Shown: positions 33,809 through 43,515 of the stretch, piece by piece
Layout: each line of letters starts with the position of its first letter
Numbering within the stretch: the stretch's first letter is position 1
Assembly (NCBI RefSeq): GCF_001274635.1
Contig: NZ_LBGV01000001.1
Span: forward strand, 3,162,001 to 3,226,000
DNA from: Persicobacter sp. CCB-QB2
GTDB lineage: Bacteria; Bacteroidota; Bacteroidia; Cytophagales; Cyclobacteriaceae
Reading direction: 5' to 3'
DNA length: 64,000 nucleotides
Notes under the pieces: model-generated
What the model saw: the letters and a program-made list of their open reading frames with translations, nothing else
What the model was told of the DNA's origin: nothing
The model's database searches: none
Position numbers and translations under genes: made by a program

Positions 33809-36568
33809 ATGGATAAATATTCCTACATTGCCAACGCACATGGCGATTACATCGATGAGTTGTACACCCAGTTTCAGGCTGACCCGGAGTCAGTAGATGA
33901 AAGCTGGCAAAAATTCTTTGAAGGATTTGAGTTTTCCGCTCATTATAACGAAGATTTGATTCCGACCCCCTCGGTCAATGGAAATGCGGCCGTTCAGGAG
34001 GATAAGAATTCCCATGCCTATAAAGAAATTTGTGTTCGTAACCTGATTTACGCCTTTCGGACGCGCGCGCACCTCAAAACCAAAACCAATCCGGTTCGGG
34101 AAAGAAGGTACTGGAAAGCCTACTTGCATCCGGAAGAGTTTGGGTTGTCGGAGGCTGACGGCAATACCGTCTTTGAAGCCGGCCGGGAAGTTGGTTTGGA
34201 AGAGGCCACACTCAATGAAATCATCGCCAAACTGAAAGTGATTTATTCACATCATATCGGCTTTGAATTCATGTATATCCGTGAGCCGGAAATTCAGTCC
34301 TGGTTCAAGGAAAAAGTAGAGGATTACGCCATCCACAAGAAATTCAGCTACCAGCAAAAACGACACATTTTAGGAAAACTGAATGAGGCGGTGGTGTTCG
34401 AGAATTTCCTGCATACCAAATATATCGGGCAAAAACGATTTTCTCTGGAAGGCGGAGAAAACACGATCCCGGCCCTGGACGCGCTGATCAACCGCGGAGC
34501 AGACTTAGGTGCTGAAGAATTCATCATCGGGATGGCGCACCGTGGTCGTCTGAATGTTTTGGCCAACATCATGGGGAAAACCTATGAGCAGATCTTCAAC
34601 GAATTTGAAGGCAACACGCCAAGTGATTCTACCATGGGCGATGGGGACGTGAAATATCACCTGGGTTATACCTCAGACATTGTCACCCTCGGCGGAAAAA
34701 AGGTCAAGCTGAACTTAACCCCCAACCCTTCTCACCTGGAAGCGGTAAACCCTGTGGTATTAGGCAACACCCGCGCCAAGATTGATTATTTATACGAAAG
34801 AGATTATCATAAAATAGTCCCGATCCTCATTCATGGAGATGCGGCCATTGCCGGCCAGGGCATTGTGTATGAGGTGGCGCAGATGGCCAAATTGCACGGC
34901 TTCCGCACCGGAGGAACGATCCATTTTGTGATCAATAACCAGATCGGTTTCACCACTAATTTTGATGATGCCCGATCCAGTATTTATTGTACCGATATTG
35001 CAAAGGTGGATGACTGTCCGGTGATGCACGTGAATGGAGACGATGCCGAAGCCGTGGTGCATGCCATGGAAATTGCGATTGAATACCGACAAAAATTCCA
35101 GCGGGATGTTTACATCGATTTATTATGCTACCGTCGTCACGGGCATAATGAGTCGGATGAACCCAAATTCACCCAGCCGGATCTTTATAAAAAAATCGCC
35201 AAACACCCCAATCCAAGGGAAGTATACTCCCGCTATTTGGCTGAAAGAGACGAAATGGATGCCGAAGTGGCCAAGGAAATGGACAAACAGTTCCGACAGC
35301 TACTCCAGGATCGCCTGAATATGGTGAAGCAGTCGCCGCTGCCATATAAGCTGCAGCCTTTGGAGCGCCAATGGCAGGCATTGCGCAGTTCGAAACCGGA
35401 AGATTTTGACCAGTCGCCGGTTACCGGAGTGGAAATGGAACTGATAGAAAAAGTCGCACAATCCCTGACCACGGTGCCGGAAAACTTCAAGCCACTGCGT
35501 CAGATTGATAAATTGCTAAAGGAGCGTAAGCAAATGTTCTTTGAGCAAAAGAAACTTAATTGGGCCGCAGGAGAATTATTGGCCTATGGCACCCTGTTGA
35601 CCGAAGGCAAAAAAGTACGCCTGACCGGGCAGGATGTAATCCGCGGAACCTTCTCTCACCGCCATGCGGCACTATTTGACTCTGAAACCTCTGAGAAGTA
35701 CAATAACCTGAACCATATTGACGAAAAGCAGGCGCATTTCAGCATTTATAATTCCCTGCTTTCAGAATATGCCGTGCTGGGTTATGAATACGGATATTCC
35801 ACTGCCAACCCGAATGCCTTAACCATTTGGGAAGCGCAGTTTGGTGATTTTGCCAATGGCGCTCAGGTGATGATCGATCAATTTATTTCCTCCTCAGAGA
35901 CCAAGTGGAATGCCGGCAGTGGTTTGGTCATGCTATTGCCACATGGCTATGAGGGACAGGGACCGGAGCACTCTTCCGCAAGACTGGAGCGTTTTCTTCA
36001 GCTTTGTGCTAATTATAATTTAGTGGTCACCAATATCACCACCCCGGCCAACCTTTTCCATGCACTCAGAAGACAACTGACCTGGGGTTTCCGTAAACCT
36101 TTGATCAATATGTCACCCAAGTCATTGCTGCGTCATCCGGAAGTCTATTCTCCGCTGGAAGCCTTCAATGGAAATCATAAATTCCAGGAAGTTATTGATG
36201 ATCCTCAGGCAGGCCCAAGAAAAACCAAAAGAGTCGTTTTCTGTACCGGAAAGGTTTATTACGACTTACTGGAAAAACAAAAGGCGGATAAGCGGGAAGA
36301 TATTGCATTGATAAGAATGGAGCAATTGCACCCATTCCCGCTAAAGCAGGTGAATGCCATTTTAGACAAGTATAAAAAGGCGGAAATTTGCTGGGTACAG
36401 GAAGAGCCCAAAAATATGGGCGCCTGGTGGTTTATCCGTGAAAACTTCCCGGAAGACCGTTCCCTTCAGTGCATCAGCCGTATTTCTTCGGCCTCACCAG
36501 CAACCGGATATGCCAAATTGCATGCAAAAAATCAGCAACTCATCATCGAGAAAGCTTTCACCTTATAA
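33809..36568 (+). CDS. sucA: 2-oxoglutarate dehydrogenase E1 component
   Basis: This 919-residue thiamine-diphosphate enzyme decarboxylates 2-oxoglutarate and passes the succinyl group to E2 in the TCA cycle. It starts with the N-terminal E2-binding segment (YSYIANAHGDYIDELYTQFQADPESVDESWQKFFEGF). The ThDP domain has IIGMAHRGRLNVLANI and HGDAAIAGQGIVYEVAQM, with the metal-binding GDG-type motif around MHVNGDDAEAVVHAMEIAIEYRQ. The transketolase-like domain (FSHRHAALFD, PNALTIWEAQFGDFANGAQVMIDQF) and C-terminus (WVQEEPKNMGAWWFI) are complete. First gene of a sucA-sucB-lpd operon, 39 bases before sucB. Confidence 0.97.
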   Translation: MDKYSYIANAHGDYIDELYTQFQADPESVDESWQKFFEGFEFSAHYNEDLIPTPSVNGNAAVQEDKNSHAYKEICVRNLIYAFRTRAHLKTKTNPVRERRYWKAYLHPEEFGLSEADGNTVFEAGREVGLEEATLNEIIAKLKVIYSHHIGFEFMYIREPEIQSWFKEKVEDYAIHKKFSYQQKRHILGKLNEAVVFENFLHTKYIGQKRFSLEGGENTIPALDALINRGADLGAEEFIIGMAHRGRLNVLANIMGKTYEQIFNEFEGNTPSDSTMGDGDVKYHLGYTSDIVTLGGKKVKLNLTPNPSHLEAVNPVVLGNTRAKIDYLYERDYHKIVPILIHGDAAIAGQGIVYEVAQMAKLHGFRTGGTIHFVINNQIGFTTNFDDARSSIYCTDIAKVDDCPVMHVNGDDAEAVVHAMEIAIEYRQKFQRDVYIDLLCYRRHGHNESDEPKFTQPDLYKKIAKHPNPREVYSRYLAERDEMDAEVAKEMDKQFRQLLQDRLNMVKQSPLPYKLQPLERQWQALRSSKPEDFDQSPVTGVEMELIEKVAQSLTTVPENFKPLRQIDKLLKERKQMFFEQKKLNWAAGELLAYGTLLTEGKKVRLTGQDVIRGTFSHRHAALFDSETSEKYNNLNHIDEKQAHFSIYNSLLSEYAVLGYEYGYSTANPNALTIWEAQFGDFANGAQVMIDQFISSSETKWNAGSGLVMLLPHGYEGQGPEHSSARLERFLQLCANYNLVVTNITTPANLFHALRRQLTWGFRKPLINMSPKSLLRHPEVYSPLEAFNGNHKFQEVIDDPQAGPRKTKRVVFCTGKVYYDLLEKQKADKREDIALIRMEQLHPFPLKQVNAILDKYKKAEICWVQEEPKNMGAWWFIRENFPEDRSLQCISRISSASPATGYAKLHAKNQQLIIEKAFTL

Positions 36569-36607
36569 TAAAACCGGATACGATATCCCAAAAAACAAAG
36601 AATCAAT

Positions 36608-38173
36608 ATGAGCCTTGAAATAAAAGTCCCGGAAGTAGGAGAATCTATCACAGAAGTTACCATTTCCCAATGGTTGAAAGCAGATGGCGAGCTAGTAGAA
36701 ATGGATGAGGTAATCTGTGAAATGGAGTCTGATAAAGCTACTTTTGAATTAACCGCTGAAGCCTCCGGTAAACTAAAAATACATGCGCAGGAAGGGGAAA
36801 CCCTGGAAATTGGTGCCCTGGTATGTGAAATTGATGAATCCGCCGCTGGAAGCAGTGGGCAGGAAGATACAGCCTCCGAAGCAAAAACGGAGGCAACGGA
36901 AGCCAAAACAGAGACGCCGTCAGAAGCCAGCAAAGATACCGAAGGAGCGATCATCGAGATGAAAGTACCTACTGTGGGAGAATCGATTACAGAGGTAACC
37001 ATTGCCAGCTGGTTGAAGGGTACGGGTGACCATGTGGAAATGGATGAAGTCATTGCAGAAATAGAATCCGACAAAGCCACCTTCGAGCTTACGGCAGAAA
37101 CTTCCGGTGAATTAGAAGTAATCGCGGAGGAAGGGGAAACCCTGGAAATCGGTGCTTTATTATGCAAAATTACCGTTGGAGAAGGCGCTCCGGTCACTGC
37201 AAATGAGCAAAAAAAGGAAGCCGCGAGCCCTAACCCAATGCCGGCAACAGCGACGGATGGAACCACCAATTATGCCACCGGCCATGCCTCTCCGGCAGCG
37301 GCTAAAATTTTAGCAGAAAAAGGCATTAGCGCTGATCAGGTGAAAGGAACCGGCGTCAATGGCCGTGTAACAAAGGAAGATGCGCAAAAAGCAAAAGTTC
37401 CAGCAGCAAAACCAGCTCCGAAGCCCGCAGCCAAATCGAGTCCGGCGCCTGAAAAAAGCAGTGGAGTGGAAGGTCGTGAGCAGACACGCAAAAAAATGAC
37501 ACCTTTACGTAAAACCATTTCCAAGAGACTGGTACAGGTGAAAAATGAAACGGCCATGCTGACCACCTTCAATGAGGTAAACATGAAACCGATCATGGAT
37601 CTGCGTAAAAAATATAAAGATTCCTTTAAGCAGAAATATGAAGTGAATCTGGGCTTTATGTCTTTCTTCACCAAGGCGGTTTGTCTTGCCCTGCAGGAAT
37701 TTCCGGCAGTAAATGCCCAGATCGACGGGGAAGAGATGGTTTACAATGATTTCTGCGACATTTCCATCGCGGTATCAGCGCCTAAGGGTCTGGTGGTACC
37801 CGTAATTCGCAATGCAGAGCAATTGTCATTCGATGCCATCGAGAAAACCATTGTTTCCTTAGCCACCAAAGCCCGCGACAATAAACTGTCCATTGATGAA
37901 ATGACCGGCGGTACCTTTACCATTACCAATGGCGGTATCTTCGGATCCATGTTGTCCACCCCCATAATCAATGCGCCACAGTCGGCCATATTGGGAATGC
38001 ACAACATTGTGGAGCGCCCGATGGCCATGAATGGGGAGGTGAAAATCCTGCCCATCATGTATGTGGCCCTGAGCTATGACCACCGGATCATCGACGGCCG
38101 GGAGTCTGTTGGCTTCCTGGTACGGGTGAAAGAATTGCTGGAAGATCCATCGAGATTGCTTTTGGGTATTTAG
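36608..38173 (+). CDS. sucB: 2-oxoglutarate dehydrogenase E2 (dihydrolipoyl succinyltransferase), two lipoyl domains
   Basis: This 521-residue E2 core enzyme transfers succinyl groups from lipoate to CoA. Two lipoyl domains are present (about residues 1-77 and 118-190), each with ESDKATFEL, lipoylated at Lys43 and Lys156. An Ala/Pro/Lys-rich linker, a peripheral-subunit-binding domain ([35 protein letters not shown]) and the acyltransferase domain with [15 protein letters not shown] (catalytic His/Asp) follow. GESITEV and neighbouring sucA support the oxoglutarate type rather than pyruvate. Two lipoyl domains is more than the single one of E. coli SucB. It lies 39 bases after sucA and 81 before lpd. 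Confidence 0.95.
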   Translation: MSLEIKVPEVGESITEVTISQWLKADGELVEMDEVICEMESDKATFELTAEASGKLKIHAQEGETLEIGALVCEIDESAAGSSGQEDTASEAKTEATEAKTETPSEASKDTEGAIIEMKVPTVGESITEVTIASWLKGTGDHVEMDEVIAEIESDKATFELTAETSGELEVIAEEGETLEIGALLCKITVGEGAPVTANEQKKEAASPNPMPATATDGTTNYATGHASPAAAKILAEKGISADQVKGTGVNGRVTKEDAQKAKVPAAKPAPKPAAKSSPAPEKSSGVEGREQTRKKMTPLRKTISKRLVQVKNETAMLTTFNEVNMKPIMDLRKKYKDSFKQKYEVNLGFMSFFTKAVCLALQEFPAVNAQIDGEEMVYNDFCDISIAVSAPKGLVVPVIRNAEQLSFDAIEKTIVSLATKARDNKLSIDEMTGGTFTITNGGIFGSMLSTPIINAPQSAILGMHNIVERPMAMNGEVKILPIMYVALSYDHRIIDGRESVGFLVRVKELLEDPSRLLLGI

Positions 38174-38254
38174 AGCATGTTTTAAAAGCGCTTAATTAAT
38201 CTGCGGCCTGTCCCGTACGGGCCCCTCCTTTTCCAAACATTAGACCATCAAATA

Positions 38255-39655
38255 ATGAACTACGATATCACCATAATAGGATCCGGCCCCGGAGGCTATG
38301 TAGCCGCCATACGATGCGCCCAACTGGGAATGAAAACGGCTTTGGTCGAAAAGTACCCCACCCTGGGGGGAACCTGCCTGAATGTAGGCTGTATCCCCTC
38401 CAAAGCGCTTTTGGATTCCTCGGAGCATTATCACAATGCCCACAAAACTTTTGAAGAACATGGCATTCAGCTAAAAGATTTGGGAGTGGATATGCCACAG
38501 ATGATCAAAAGGAAAGATGCAGTAGTGAGTCAAACCACTGCCGGTGTGGAATTTTTGATGAAGAAAAACAAAATCGATGTTCATTATGGCACCGGATCTT
38601 TTGTGGATGATCATACCGTCAAGGTGACCGATAAAGACGGGAAAGAAAACACCTTTTCTACTAAAAAAGCCATCATTGCTACCGGATCAAAACCGGCCAA
38701 TCTGCCTTTTATCAGCCTGGATAAAGAAAGGGTGTTCACCTCCACGGAGGCGCTAAACCTTCAGGAAGTGCCGAAGCATATTATTATTATCGGCGGTGGA
38801 GTCATTGGCCTTGAGCTGGGATCTGTGTACGCCCGTCTGGGCGCGAAAGTCTCTGTGGTGGAGTTTCTGGACAGCATCATTCCGACCATGGACCGCACCA
38901 TGGGCAAAGAATTGCAGCGCTCCATGAAAAAACTGGGTGTGAAGTTCTACCTCAGCCATAAAGTAACCGGTGTAGAAAGAAAAGGGGAGGAAGTTACGGT
39001 GACGGCAGAAGATAAAAAGGAGCAAACCGTAGAATTTAAAGGAGACTATTGCATGGTCGCCATTGGTCGTCAGGCCTACACCGAAGGGCTTGGGCTGGAA
39101 AATATCGGCATCAAAACCGATGATCGGGGAAGAATTGAAGTGAATGACCATCTGCAGACTTCCAAATCGCATATCTTCGCGATCGGAGATGTCATCAAGG
39201 GTGCCATGCTGGCGCATAAAGCCGAGGAAGAAGGGGTTTATGTGGCTGAATATGTAGCAGGGCAAAAGCCTCATATCAATTACAATTTAATTCCGGGCGT
39301 GGTCTATACCTGGCCCGAGGTAGCGGCAGTAGGCCAGAGCGAGGAGCAACTCAAAGAAGCCGGTATCCCTTATAAATCCGGGGCTTTTCCTTTCCGTGCA
39401 CTGGGACGAGCCCGGGCATCCATGGACATTGACGGACAGGTAAAAGTGCTGGCGCATAAAGAAACCGATGAAATCCTGGGGGTTCATATCGTTGGGCCGC
39501 GGGCTGCCGATATGATTGCCGAAGCGGTGGTGGCCATGGAGTACCGCGCATCTGCGGAGGATATCTCCAGGATGTCTCATGCGCACCCTACCTTTACCGA
39601 AGCGATGAAGGAGGCTTGCCTGGCAGCGACGGAAGACCGACCGCTACATATCTAA
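38255..39655 (+). CDS. lpdA: Dihydrolipoyl dehydrogenase (E3)
   Basis: This 466-residue flavoprotein reoxidises dihydrolipoamide with NAD+. It has the FAD motif GSGPGGYVAAIRCAQLG and the redox-active disulphide GGTCLNVGCIPSKALL near residues 37-52. The NAD-binding motif IIGGGVIGLELGSVYARLGAKV, the second FAD motif IFAIGDVIKGAMLAHKAEEEG and the C-terminal active-site HAHPTFTEAMKEA are also present. Being third in the sucA-sucB operon it is the E3 of the oxoglutarate complex, and it may also serve other lipoate complexes. The terminator follows about 220 bases later, after repeat A8. Confidence 0.97.
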   Translation: MNYDITIIGSGPGGYVAAIRCAQLGMKTALVEKYPTLGGTCLNVGCIPSKALLDSSEHYHNAHKTFEEHGIQLKDLGVDMPQMIKRKDAVVSQTTAGVEFLMKKNKIDVHYGTGSFVDDHTVKVTDKDGKENTFSTKKAIIATGSKPANLPFISLDKERVFTSTEALNLQEVPKHIIIIGGGVIGLELGSVYARLGAKVSVVEFLDSIIPTMDRTMGKELQRSMKKLGVKFYLSHKVTGVERKGEEVTVTAEDKKEQTVEFKGDYCMVAIGRQAYTEGLGLENIGIKTDDRGRIEVNDHLQTSKSHIFAIGDVIKGAMLAHKAEEEGVYVAEYVAGQKPHINYNLIPGVVYTWPEVAAVGQSEEQLKEAGIPYKSGAFPFRALGRARASMDIDGQVKVLAHKETDEILGVHIVGPRAADMIAEAVVAMEYRASAEDISRMSHAHPTFTEAMKEACLAATEDRPLHI

Positions 39656-39659
39656 TCAT

Positions 39660-39875
39660 TACAAATATTCACCGACCGATTCAGAAAGTAGCGCAAAGGC
39701 ATTATTTAAAGGAAATTTTGAATGACTTTACTGCTTTATTAATCGTCCCAATTAAGGGGAGCTTACGATCTCCTCTTTCATATGCTTCTTTTGGGAAAAA
39801 CTCGAAACAGGAGAAATTTCTTCCTTTCTCCCCCCTGGCAGCCAAAGGAAACTGTAAACATGAACCATTCGGATT
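39660..39875 (-). repeat. Family A dispersed repeat, copy A8 (diverged)
   Basis: Reverse orientation, about 216 bp, starting within 10 bases of the lpd stop. One end reads CAAATATTCACCGACCG; the core has CTTTTGGGAAAAACTCGAAA and CAGGAGAAATTTCTTCC; the other end is AACATGAACCATTCGGATTA. A 93-codon open frame through it is not a gene. The rest of the gap to 40106 holds only a terminator. Confidence 0.78.
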
Positions 39876-39876
39876 A

Positions 39877-39915
39877 AAAAAACGCCGTAACCTTTGAGTT
39901 CTGGTGTTTTTTTTT
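39877..39915 (+). terminator. Terminator behind the sucA-sucB-lpd operon
   Basis: AAACGCC/GGTGTTT stem (one G-U pair), 16-base loop, then nine T. It lies 220 bases past lpd, on the far side of repeat A8, so the repeat is probably in the operon transcript. Confidence 0.65.
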
Positions 39916-40106
39916 GGTCAAAATCTTCCATGAAATTGACTTATTTCAACACCCTGTCTGACTTAATATAAAAACATCAATAGTCATTCTCCTTAAAATT
40001 AAAGCCCAACACGCACACAAAAAAATTCTAAATAAAATCGCCTTTCATGTCAATTTTATTCAACACCCCCCCCCTTTCATGGTTCCCTCATTGAAAGAGT
40101 TTTTAA

Positions 40107-40816
40107 ATGAATAAAAACAATAATGTAATGGAAGTAAAAGCTACTACTAAATATTTTGCCGAATTCATCGGAACCATGGTGCTGGTACTGGTGGGGTGCG
40201 GTTCGGCCGTTTTTGCCGGTGGTCACATTGGCTTTATGGGCGTATCCTTCGCATTCGGTCTTTCGGTCCTGACCATGGTCTATACCATAGGACCAATCTC
40301 GGGCTGCCATATCAACCCGGCCATTTCTATCTCCATGACCGTCGCCGGTAAATTATCCACTCAGGATGCCTTAGGCTACATTGTATCCCAATGTTTGGGG
40401 GCCGCTGTCGGGCCGGTATTATCTATTTTATTGCCAACGGAAACCCGGATTATGACATTAGTGCAAACGGACTAGCCGCCAACGGATATGGAACGGGATC
40501 TCCGGATGGTTATTCCATGATCGCCGGTCTGGTAGCCGAGATTGTGTTCACGGCTTTATTTCTTTTGGTCATTTTTGGCGCTACCAGCGAACAGGCTCCC
40601 GAAGGATTCGCTGGAATCGCGATAGGCTTAGCATTAGTCATGATTCACCTTGTCACAATTCCTGTAACCAATACCTCCGTAAACCCTGCACGTTCATTAG
40701 GCCCAGCATTATTCGTAGGGGGAGATGCTTTATCGCAGCTCTGGCTATTTTGGGTAGGCCCCATCATCGGAGGTATAATCGCAGCAATATTATGGAAATC
40801 CCTATTCAGTAAATAG
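40107..40816 (+). pseudogene. aqpZ: Aquaporin Z, split by a one-base frameshift
   Basis: Two frames together encode a complete aquaporin of about 236 residues. The first frame has YFAEFIGTMVLVLVGCGSAVFAGG and the first NPA motif in SGCHINPAISISMTVAG. The second has the AqpZ-like loop ANGNPDYDISANGLAANGYGTGSPDGYSM and the second NPA in TNTSVNPARSLGPALF. The frames join as GAAVGAGIIYFIANG if one G is added to the GGG run at 40410-40412. As written the first frame stops at 40475. Aquaporins conduct water across the inner membrane. Sequencing error is the preferred explanation. ATG 40128 is an alternative start. Confidence 0.88.
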
Positions 40817-40850
40817 GATTTTAATACTGTCTTAATTCATCGAAAACAAT

Positions 40851-40887
40851 AAAGGAGAATTCTATTTTCACATAGATTCTCCTTTTT
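40851..40887 (+). terminator. Terminator of aqpZ
   Basis: Long stem AAAGGAGAA-TCTAT/ATAGA-TTCTCCTTT with one bulged base, followed by T6, 35 bases after the aqpZ stop. Confidence 0.88.
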
Positions 40888-40967
40888 TATTATTATTTTC
40901 ATCAAAAAACAGCCAATAATTTTCAAATATTGACGCCAATTGTGTAAATAGCTGAAAATTACTAGTC

Positions 40968-41540
40968 ATGATGAGTACGGCCCTCAATTATTCAACGCAA
41001 GATCAACCCATCCGTCCGGCAGACCCTTCCTATGAGGTGAAGTTTGAGACTAATCGACTGCGTATCCGAAAGTTGGATTGGCACGACTTAAAGGATTTCC
41101 AAAAATTAGTTGGGGACCAGGATGTAATGGAGTATGTCACCGGCAAAGCTTATCATTCCCGGGAAGGGGAGGCTAAATTAAAAGCTGTTATTGAAGCCTA
41201 CAACAAGCACTTAAATGATTACTGGATGTGGGCTGTGGAAGATAAGCTGAGCAAGCAATTCATAGGAGTTTGTTTAATTTACAAAAACAGTAAGGAAGAA
41301 GAAGAGTTGGGCATCCGCCTTCAAAAAGAATTCTGGGGCAAAGGTTATGGCTTTGAATTAGCCAAAGGACTCATGCGCCATGCCATCAAAACCATGCGTT
41401 TCAAATGTGTCAAAGCCTATGTTGACACGCGCAATACCGCCTCGGAAATGATTTTTCTTTCTTGTGGATTTAAGCCGGAAGCAGAGCATCAGAATGAGCT
41501 TAAGGGGAAAGACAGAGTCTATGTCTACCGCAGATGCTAA
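40968..41540 (+). CDS. GNAT family N-acetyltransferase (RimJ/RimL-like)
   Basis: This 190-residue acetyl-CoA-dependent acetyltransferase has the Acetyltransf_3 pattern: FETNRLRIRKLDWHDLKDFQKLVGDQDVMEYVTG at the start, the CoA-binding ELGIRLQKEFWGKGYGFELAKGLMRHA (Q/RxxGxG/A), and VKAYVDTRNTASEMIFLSCGFKPEA at the end. Relatives modify ribosomal protein N-termini or small molecules; the substrate is unknown. Either of two adjacent ATGs (40968, 40971) could be the start. It stands alone between aqpZ and ohr. Confidence 0.85.
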   Translation: MMSTALNYSTQDQPIRPADPSYEVKFETNRLRIRKLDWHDLKDFQKLVGDQDVMEYVTGKAYHSREGEAKLKAVIEAYNKHLNDYWMWAVEDKLSKQFIGVCLIYKNSKEEEELGIRLQKEFWGKGYGFELAKGLMRHAIKTMRFKCVKAYVDTRNTASEMIFLSCGFKPEAEHQNELKGKDRVYVYRRC

Positions 41541-41563
41541 AAAAATAATTAAAATTTCTACTC

Positions 41564-41632
41564 AAACTGAAACCCAAACGATAAATTTCAGTTTCTTATT
41601 ATATCGCTCACGATTTAATTTTAAACGATATA
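41564..41632. promoter_or_regulatory. Two inverted repeats upstream of ohr
   Basis: AAACTGAAA (41564-41572) and TTTCAGTTT (41586-41594) form a perfect 9-bp hairpin that may end the GNAT transcript. TATATCG (41600-41606) and CGATATA (41626-41632) form a second inverted repeat ending 13 bases before the ohr ATG, a candidate operator for a redox regulator. Confidence 0.4.
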
Positions 41633-41645
41633 ATTGAACACAAAC

Positions 41646-42074
41646 ATGGGATTCAAAAAGTTGTATACCGCTTCCGCCGAAGCCACAGGAGGAAGAGATG
41701 GTAAAGTAAAAAGCAGTGACGGAGTAATTGATACTGGCCTTAGTGTTCCGAAATCTTTGGGAGGAGCGGAACAAGCAGGTACGACCAATCCGGAGCAGCT
41801 ATTTGCCTCAGGCTATGCAGCCTGCTTCAGTTCTGCGCTGAATCTGGTAATAGGCAATCAGAAGATTAAAACGGGGCAAAGCCGCGTGACGACTACGGTT
41901 CATTTAGGAAAAGATGATACCGGCTTTGGATTGGCCGTTGATCTAAAAGCTATAATTCCCGGGGTTAGCGAGGAGCAAGCACAAGCCCTGGTAGAGGAAG
42001 CGCATAAGGTATGTCCGTATTCCAAGGCAACTAGTGGCAATATTGAGGTCAATATTATGGCTGAAATCGAATAA
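41646..42074 (+). CDS. ohr: Ohr family organic hydroperoxide reductase
   Basis: This 142-residue OsmC/Ohr-fold peroxidase detoxifies organic hydroperoxides using two cysteines. Both are present: the first in FASGYAACFSSALNLV and the second in HKVCPYSKAT, each in the Ohr-type context. The N-terminus (KKLYTASAEATGGRDGKVKSSDGVIDTGLSVPKSLGG) is also typical of Ohr rather than OsmC. ATG 41646 is used; an in-frame TTG four codons upstream is less likely. No OhrR-type MarR gene is adjacent, but inverted repeats lie in the promoter region. A strong terminator follows. Confidence 0.93.
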   Translation: MGFKKLYTASAEATGGRDGKVKSSDGVIDTGLSVPKSLGGAEQAGTTNPEQLFASGYAACFSSALNLVIGNQKIKTGQSRVTTTVHLGKDDTGFGLAVDLKAIIPGVSEEQAQALVEEAHKVCPYSKATSGNIEVNIMAEIE

Positions 42075-42094
42075 AATCAGGCCTAAGAATAAAA

Positions 42095-42138
42095 GAAAGC
42101 AGTAAAGAGTACCATTCTCTTTACTGCTTTTTTATTTT
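42095..42138 (+). terminator. Terminator of ohr
   Basis: AAGCAGTAAAGAG/CTCTTTACTGCTT is a perfect 13-bp stem followed by TTTTATTTTT, ending six bases before the next ATG. Confidence 0.92.
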
Positions 42139-42143
42139 TAATC

Positions 42144-42620
42144 ATGATTATTCGAGAAATCACCCGAAACGATGATAAGGCCATCGCCCACATCATCCGC
42201 AAAAGCCTGGAAGAATATGGAGAGAATAAAGCCGGAACCATTTATTTTGACCCCGTTCTGGATCATATGAGCGATCAGTACCAGAAGGAGGGCTCAGCCT
42301 ATTTTGTGATTGAAGAAAACCATCAAATTCTTGGTGGAGCCGGAATTGCACCTTTAATTGGCGAGCATCAAAAGACCTGTGAATTACAAAGAATATTTCT
42401 AAAGGCATCTGCAAGAGGAAAAGGGCTGGGAAAAATGCTGATGGACCAATGCTTGCATTTTGCCCGATCACAAGCTTACCAGCAGGTATATTTAGAAACC
42501 CTCCCAAGTTTAAAGGAGGCGGTCCTCCTTTATGAAAAATACGGATTTCAAAAACTGGAAAAATCCATGGGAAATACCGGACATGGCGCCTGCGACCTCC
42601 CCATGCTGCTCAAGTTATAA
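42144..42620 (+). CDS. GNAT family N-acetyltransferase
   Basis: This 158-residue acetyltransferase has the core strands FVIEENHQILGGAGIAPL and CELQRIFLKASARGKGLGKMLMDQCLHFA (acetyl-CoA binding RGKGLG), followed by QQVYLETLPSLKEAVLLYEKYGFQKLE. The N-terminal ITRNDDKAIAHIIRKSLEEYG is typical of the PaiA/YhbS-like group. The substrate is unknown. The ohr terminator ends only six bases before its ATG, so its promoter must overlap the terminator or it depends on readthrough. Confidence 0.87.
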   Translation: MIIREITRNDDKAIAHIIRKSLEEYGENKAGTIYFDPVLDHMSDQYQKEGSAYFVIEENHQILGGAGIAPLIGEHQKTCELQRIFLKASARGKGLGKMLMDQCLHFARSQAYQQVYLETLPSLKEAVLLYEKYGFQKLEKSMGNTGHGACDLPMLLKL

Positions 42621-42683
42621 AGTTAATCCTAAAGTAAGCGTCACTGGAGGCTACCATAATAGTTTACAGCGCCCCGGTTACCT

Positions 42684-43418
42684 TTATTTCATTTTTTTCC
42701 TTCTATCCACGAAAGGAAATCGCTCCTTAAACAAGTCAAACTGAAATAAATAAGCCATTTGAAGCCCGGCAAAAATATTGAGCGTACCATATGGAGCGCC
42801 AGGATAATCCGGATTAATGATATTTTTGAGGCCAACACTGAATATACCGGTTAGTTCTACCGAGCTCTGCCCAAAGGATTGCAACATTCCAATTTCAGCC
42901 CGGATGCCCAAATCAAAACGATTATCCCGAAAATCATCATATTCAATCTGCTCCTCGGATTTAATATTTCCGGTTTCTACATCAATCACTTTTTGAACAT
43001 TAGACAGCTGATAGGCAAAATAGGGTCCTAAATTGATCACCACCTTGGTAGAGCCTTTAAATACATAAAAGCTGGACATAAGCGGTACCTCCAAATATGT
43101 GTAATCTGCTGCTATGCTTTCGGTTTGCGGGTTATCCCCAATTTTTCGACTCTCTGGTACTCGCTCCGCAAAGCCTTTCTTTGAGTAATCCAAGCCTATC
43201 TGCAAACCGGCATTTGGAGAAGTATATAGCCGATAAAATACCCCACCCGAATAAGCCGGGATAAATGTCGTGAAAAGCGTCTGATTCGTCTCTACATTAT
43301 TGGTATAACCCACAGAAGAAACCGCTCCGGCAGCCCGAACTCCAATAAACTGCTGCGCTTTTAACTCCCCAAGGCAGAAAATAAAGCAGGAAAGCAAAAA
43401 GTATTTATAAAATCTCAT
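42684..43418 (-). CDS. Outer-membrane beta-barrel protein (PorT-like, OMP_b-brl_2)
   Basis: This 244-residue protein has a signal peptide (about residues 1-22, ending GELKAQ) and amphipathic strands typical of the small 8-strand barrels of Bacteroidota: GVFYRLYTSPNAGLQIGLDYSKKGF, YTYLEVPLMSSFYVFKGSTKVVINLGPYFAYQL and FDLGIRAEIGMLQSFGQSSVELTGIFSVGLKNI. PorT of the type IX secretion system belongs to the same group, but identity with PorT is not claimed. The start at 43418 begins the signal peptide; an upstream in-frame ATG adds 16 unlikely residues. It diverges from the glycosidase-like gene. Confidence 0.8.
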   Translation of the reverse strand: MRFYKYFLLSCFIFCLGELKAQQFIGVRAAGAVSSVGYTNNVETNQTLFTTFIPAYSGGVFYRLYTSPNAGLQIGLDYSKKGFAERVPESRKIGDNPQTESIAADYTYLEVPLMSSFYVFKGSTKVVINLGPYFAYQLSNVQKVIDVETGNIKSEEQIEYDDFRDNRFDLGIRAEIGMLQSFGQSSVELTGIFSVGLKNIINPDYPGAPYGTLNIFAGLQMAYLFQFDLFKERFPFVDRRKKMK

Positions 43419-43515
43419 AGCCAATTGATTAAACCGCGGTAAATTTAAGATATTTTTGATTGCCAACCTGAGAAAGCTTTTTCTAAACCCTTTAATTTAG
43501 GCCAAATAATTGAAT

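Noticed and set aside
39616..39897. Open frame of 93 codons after lpd
   Set aside because: It starts inside lpd in another frame and continues through repeat A8.
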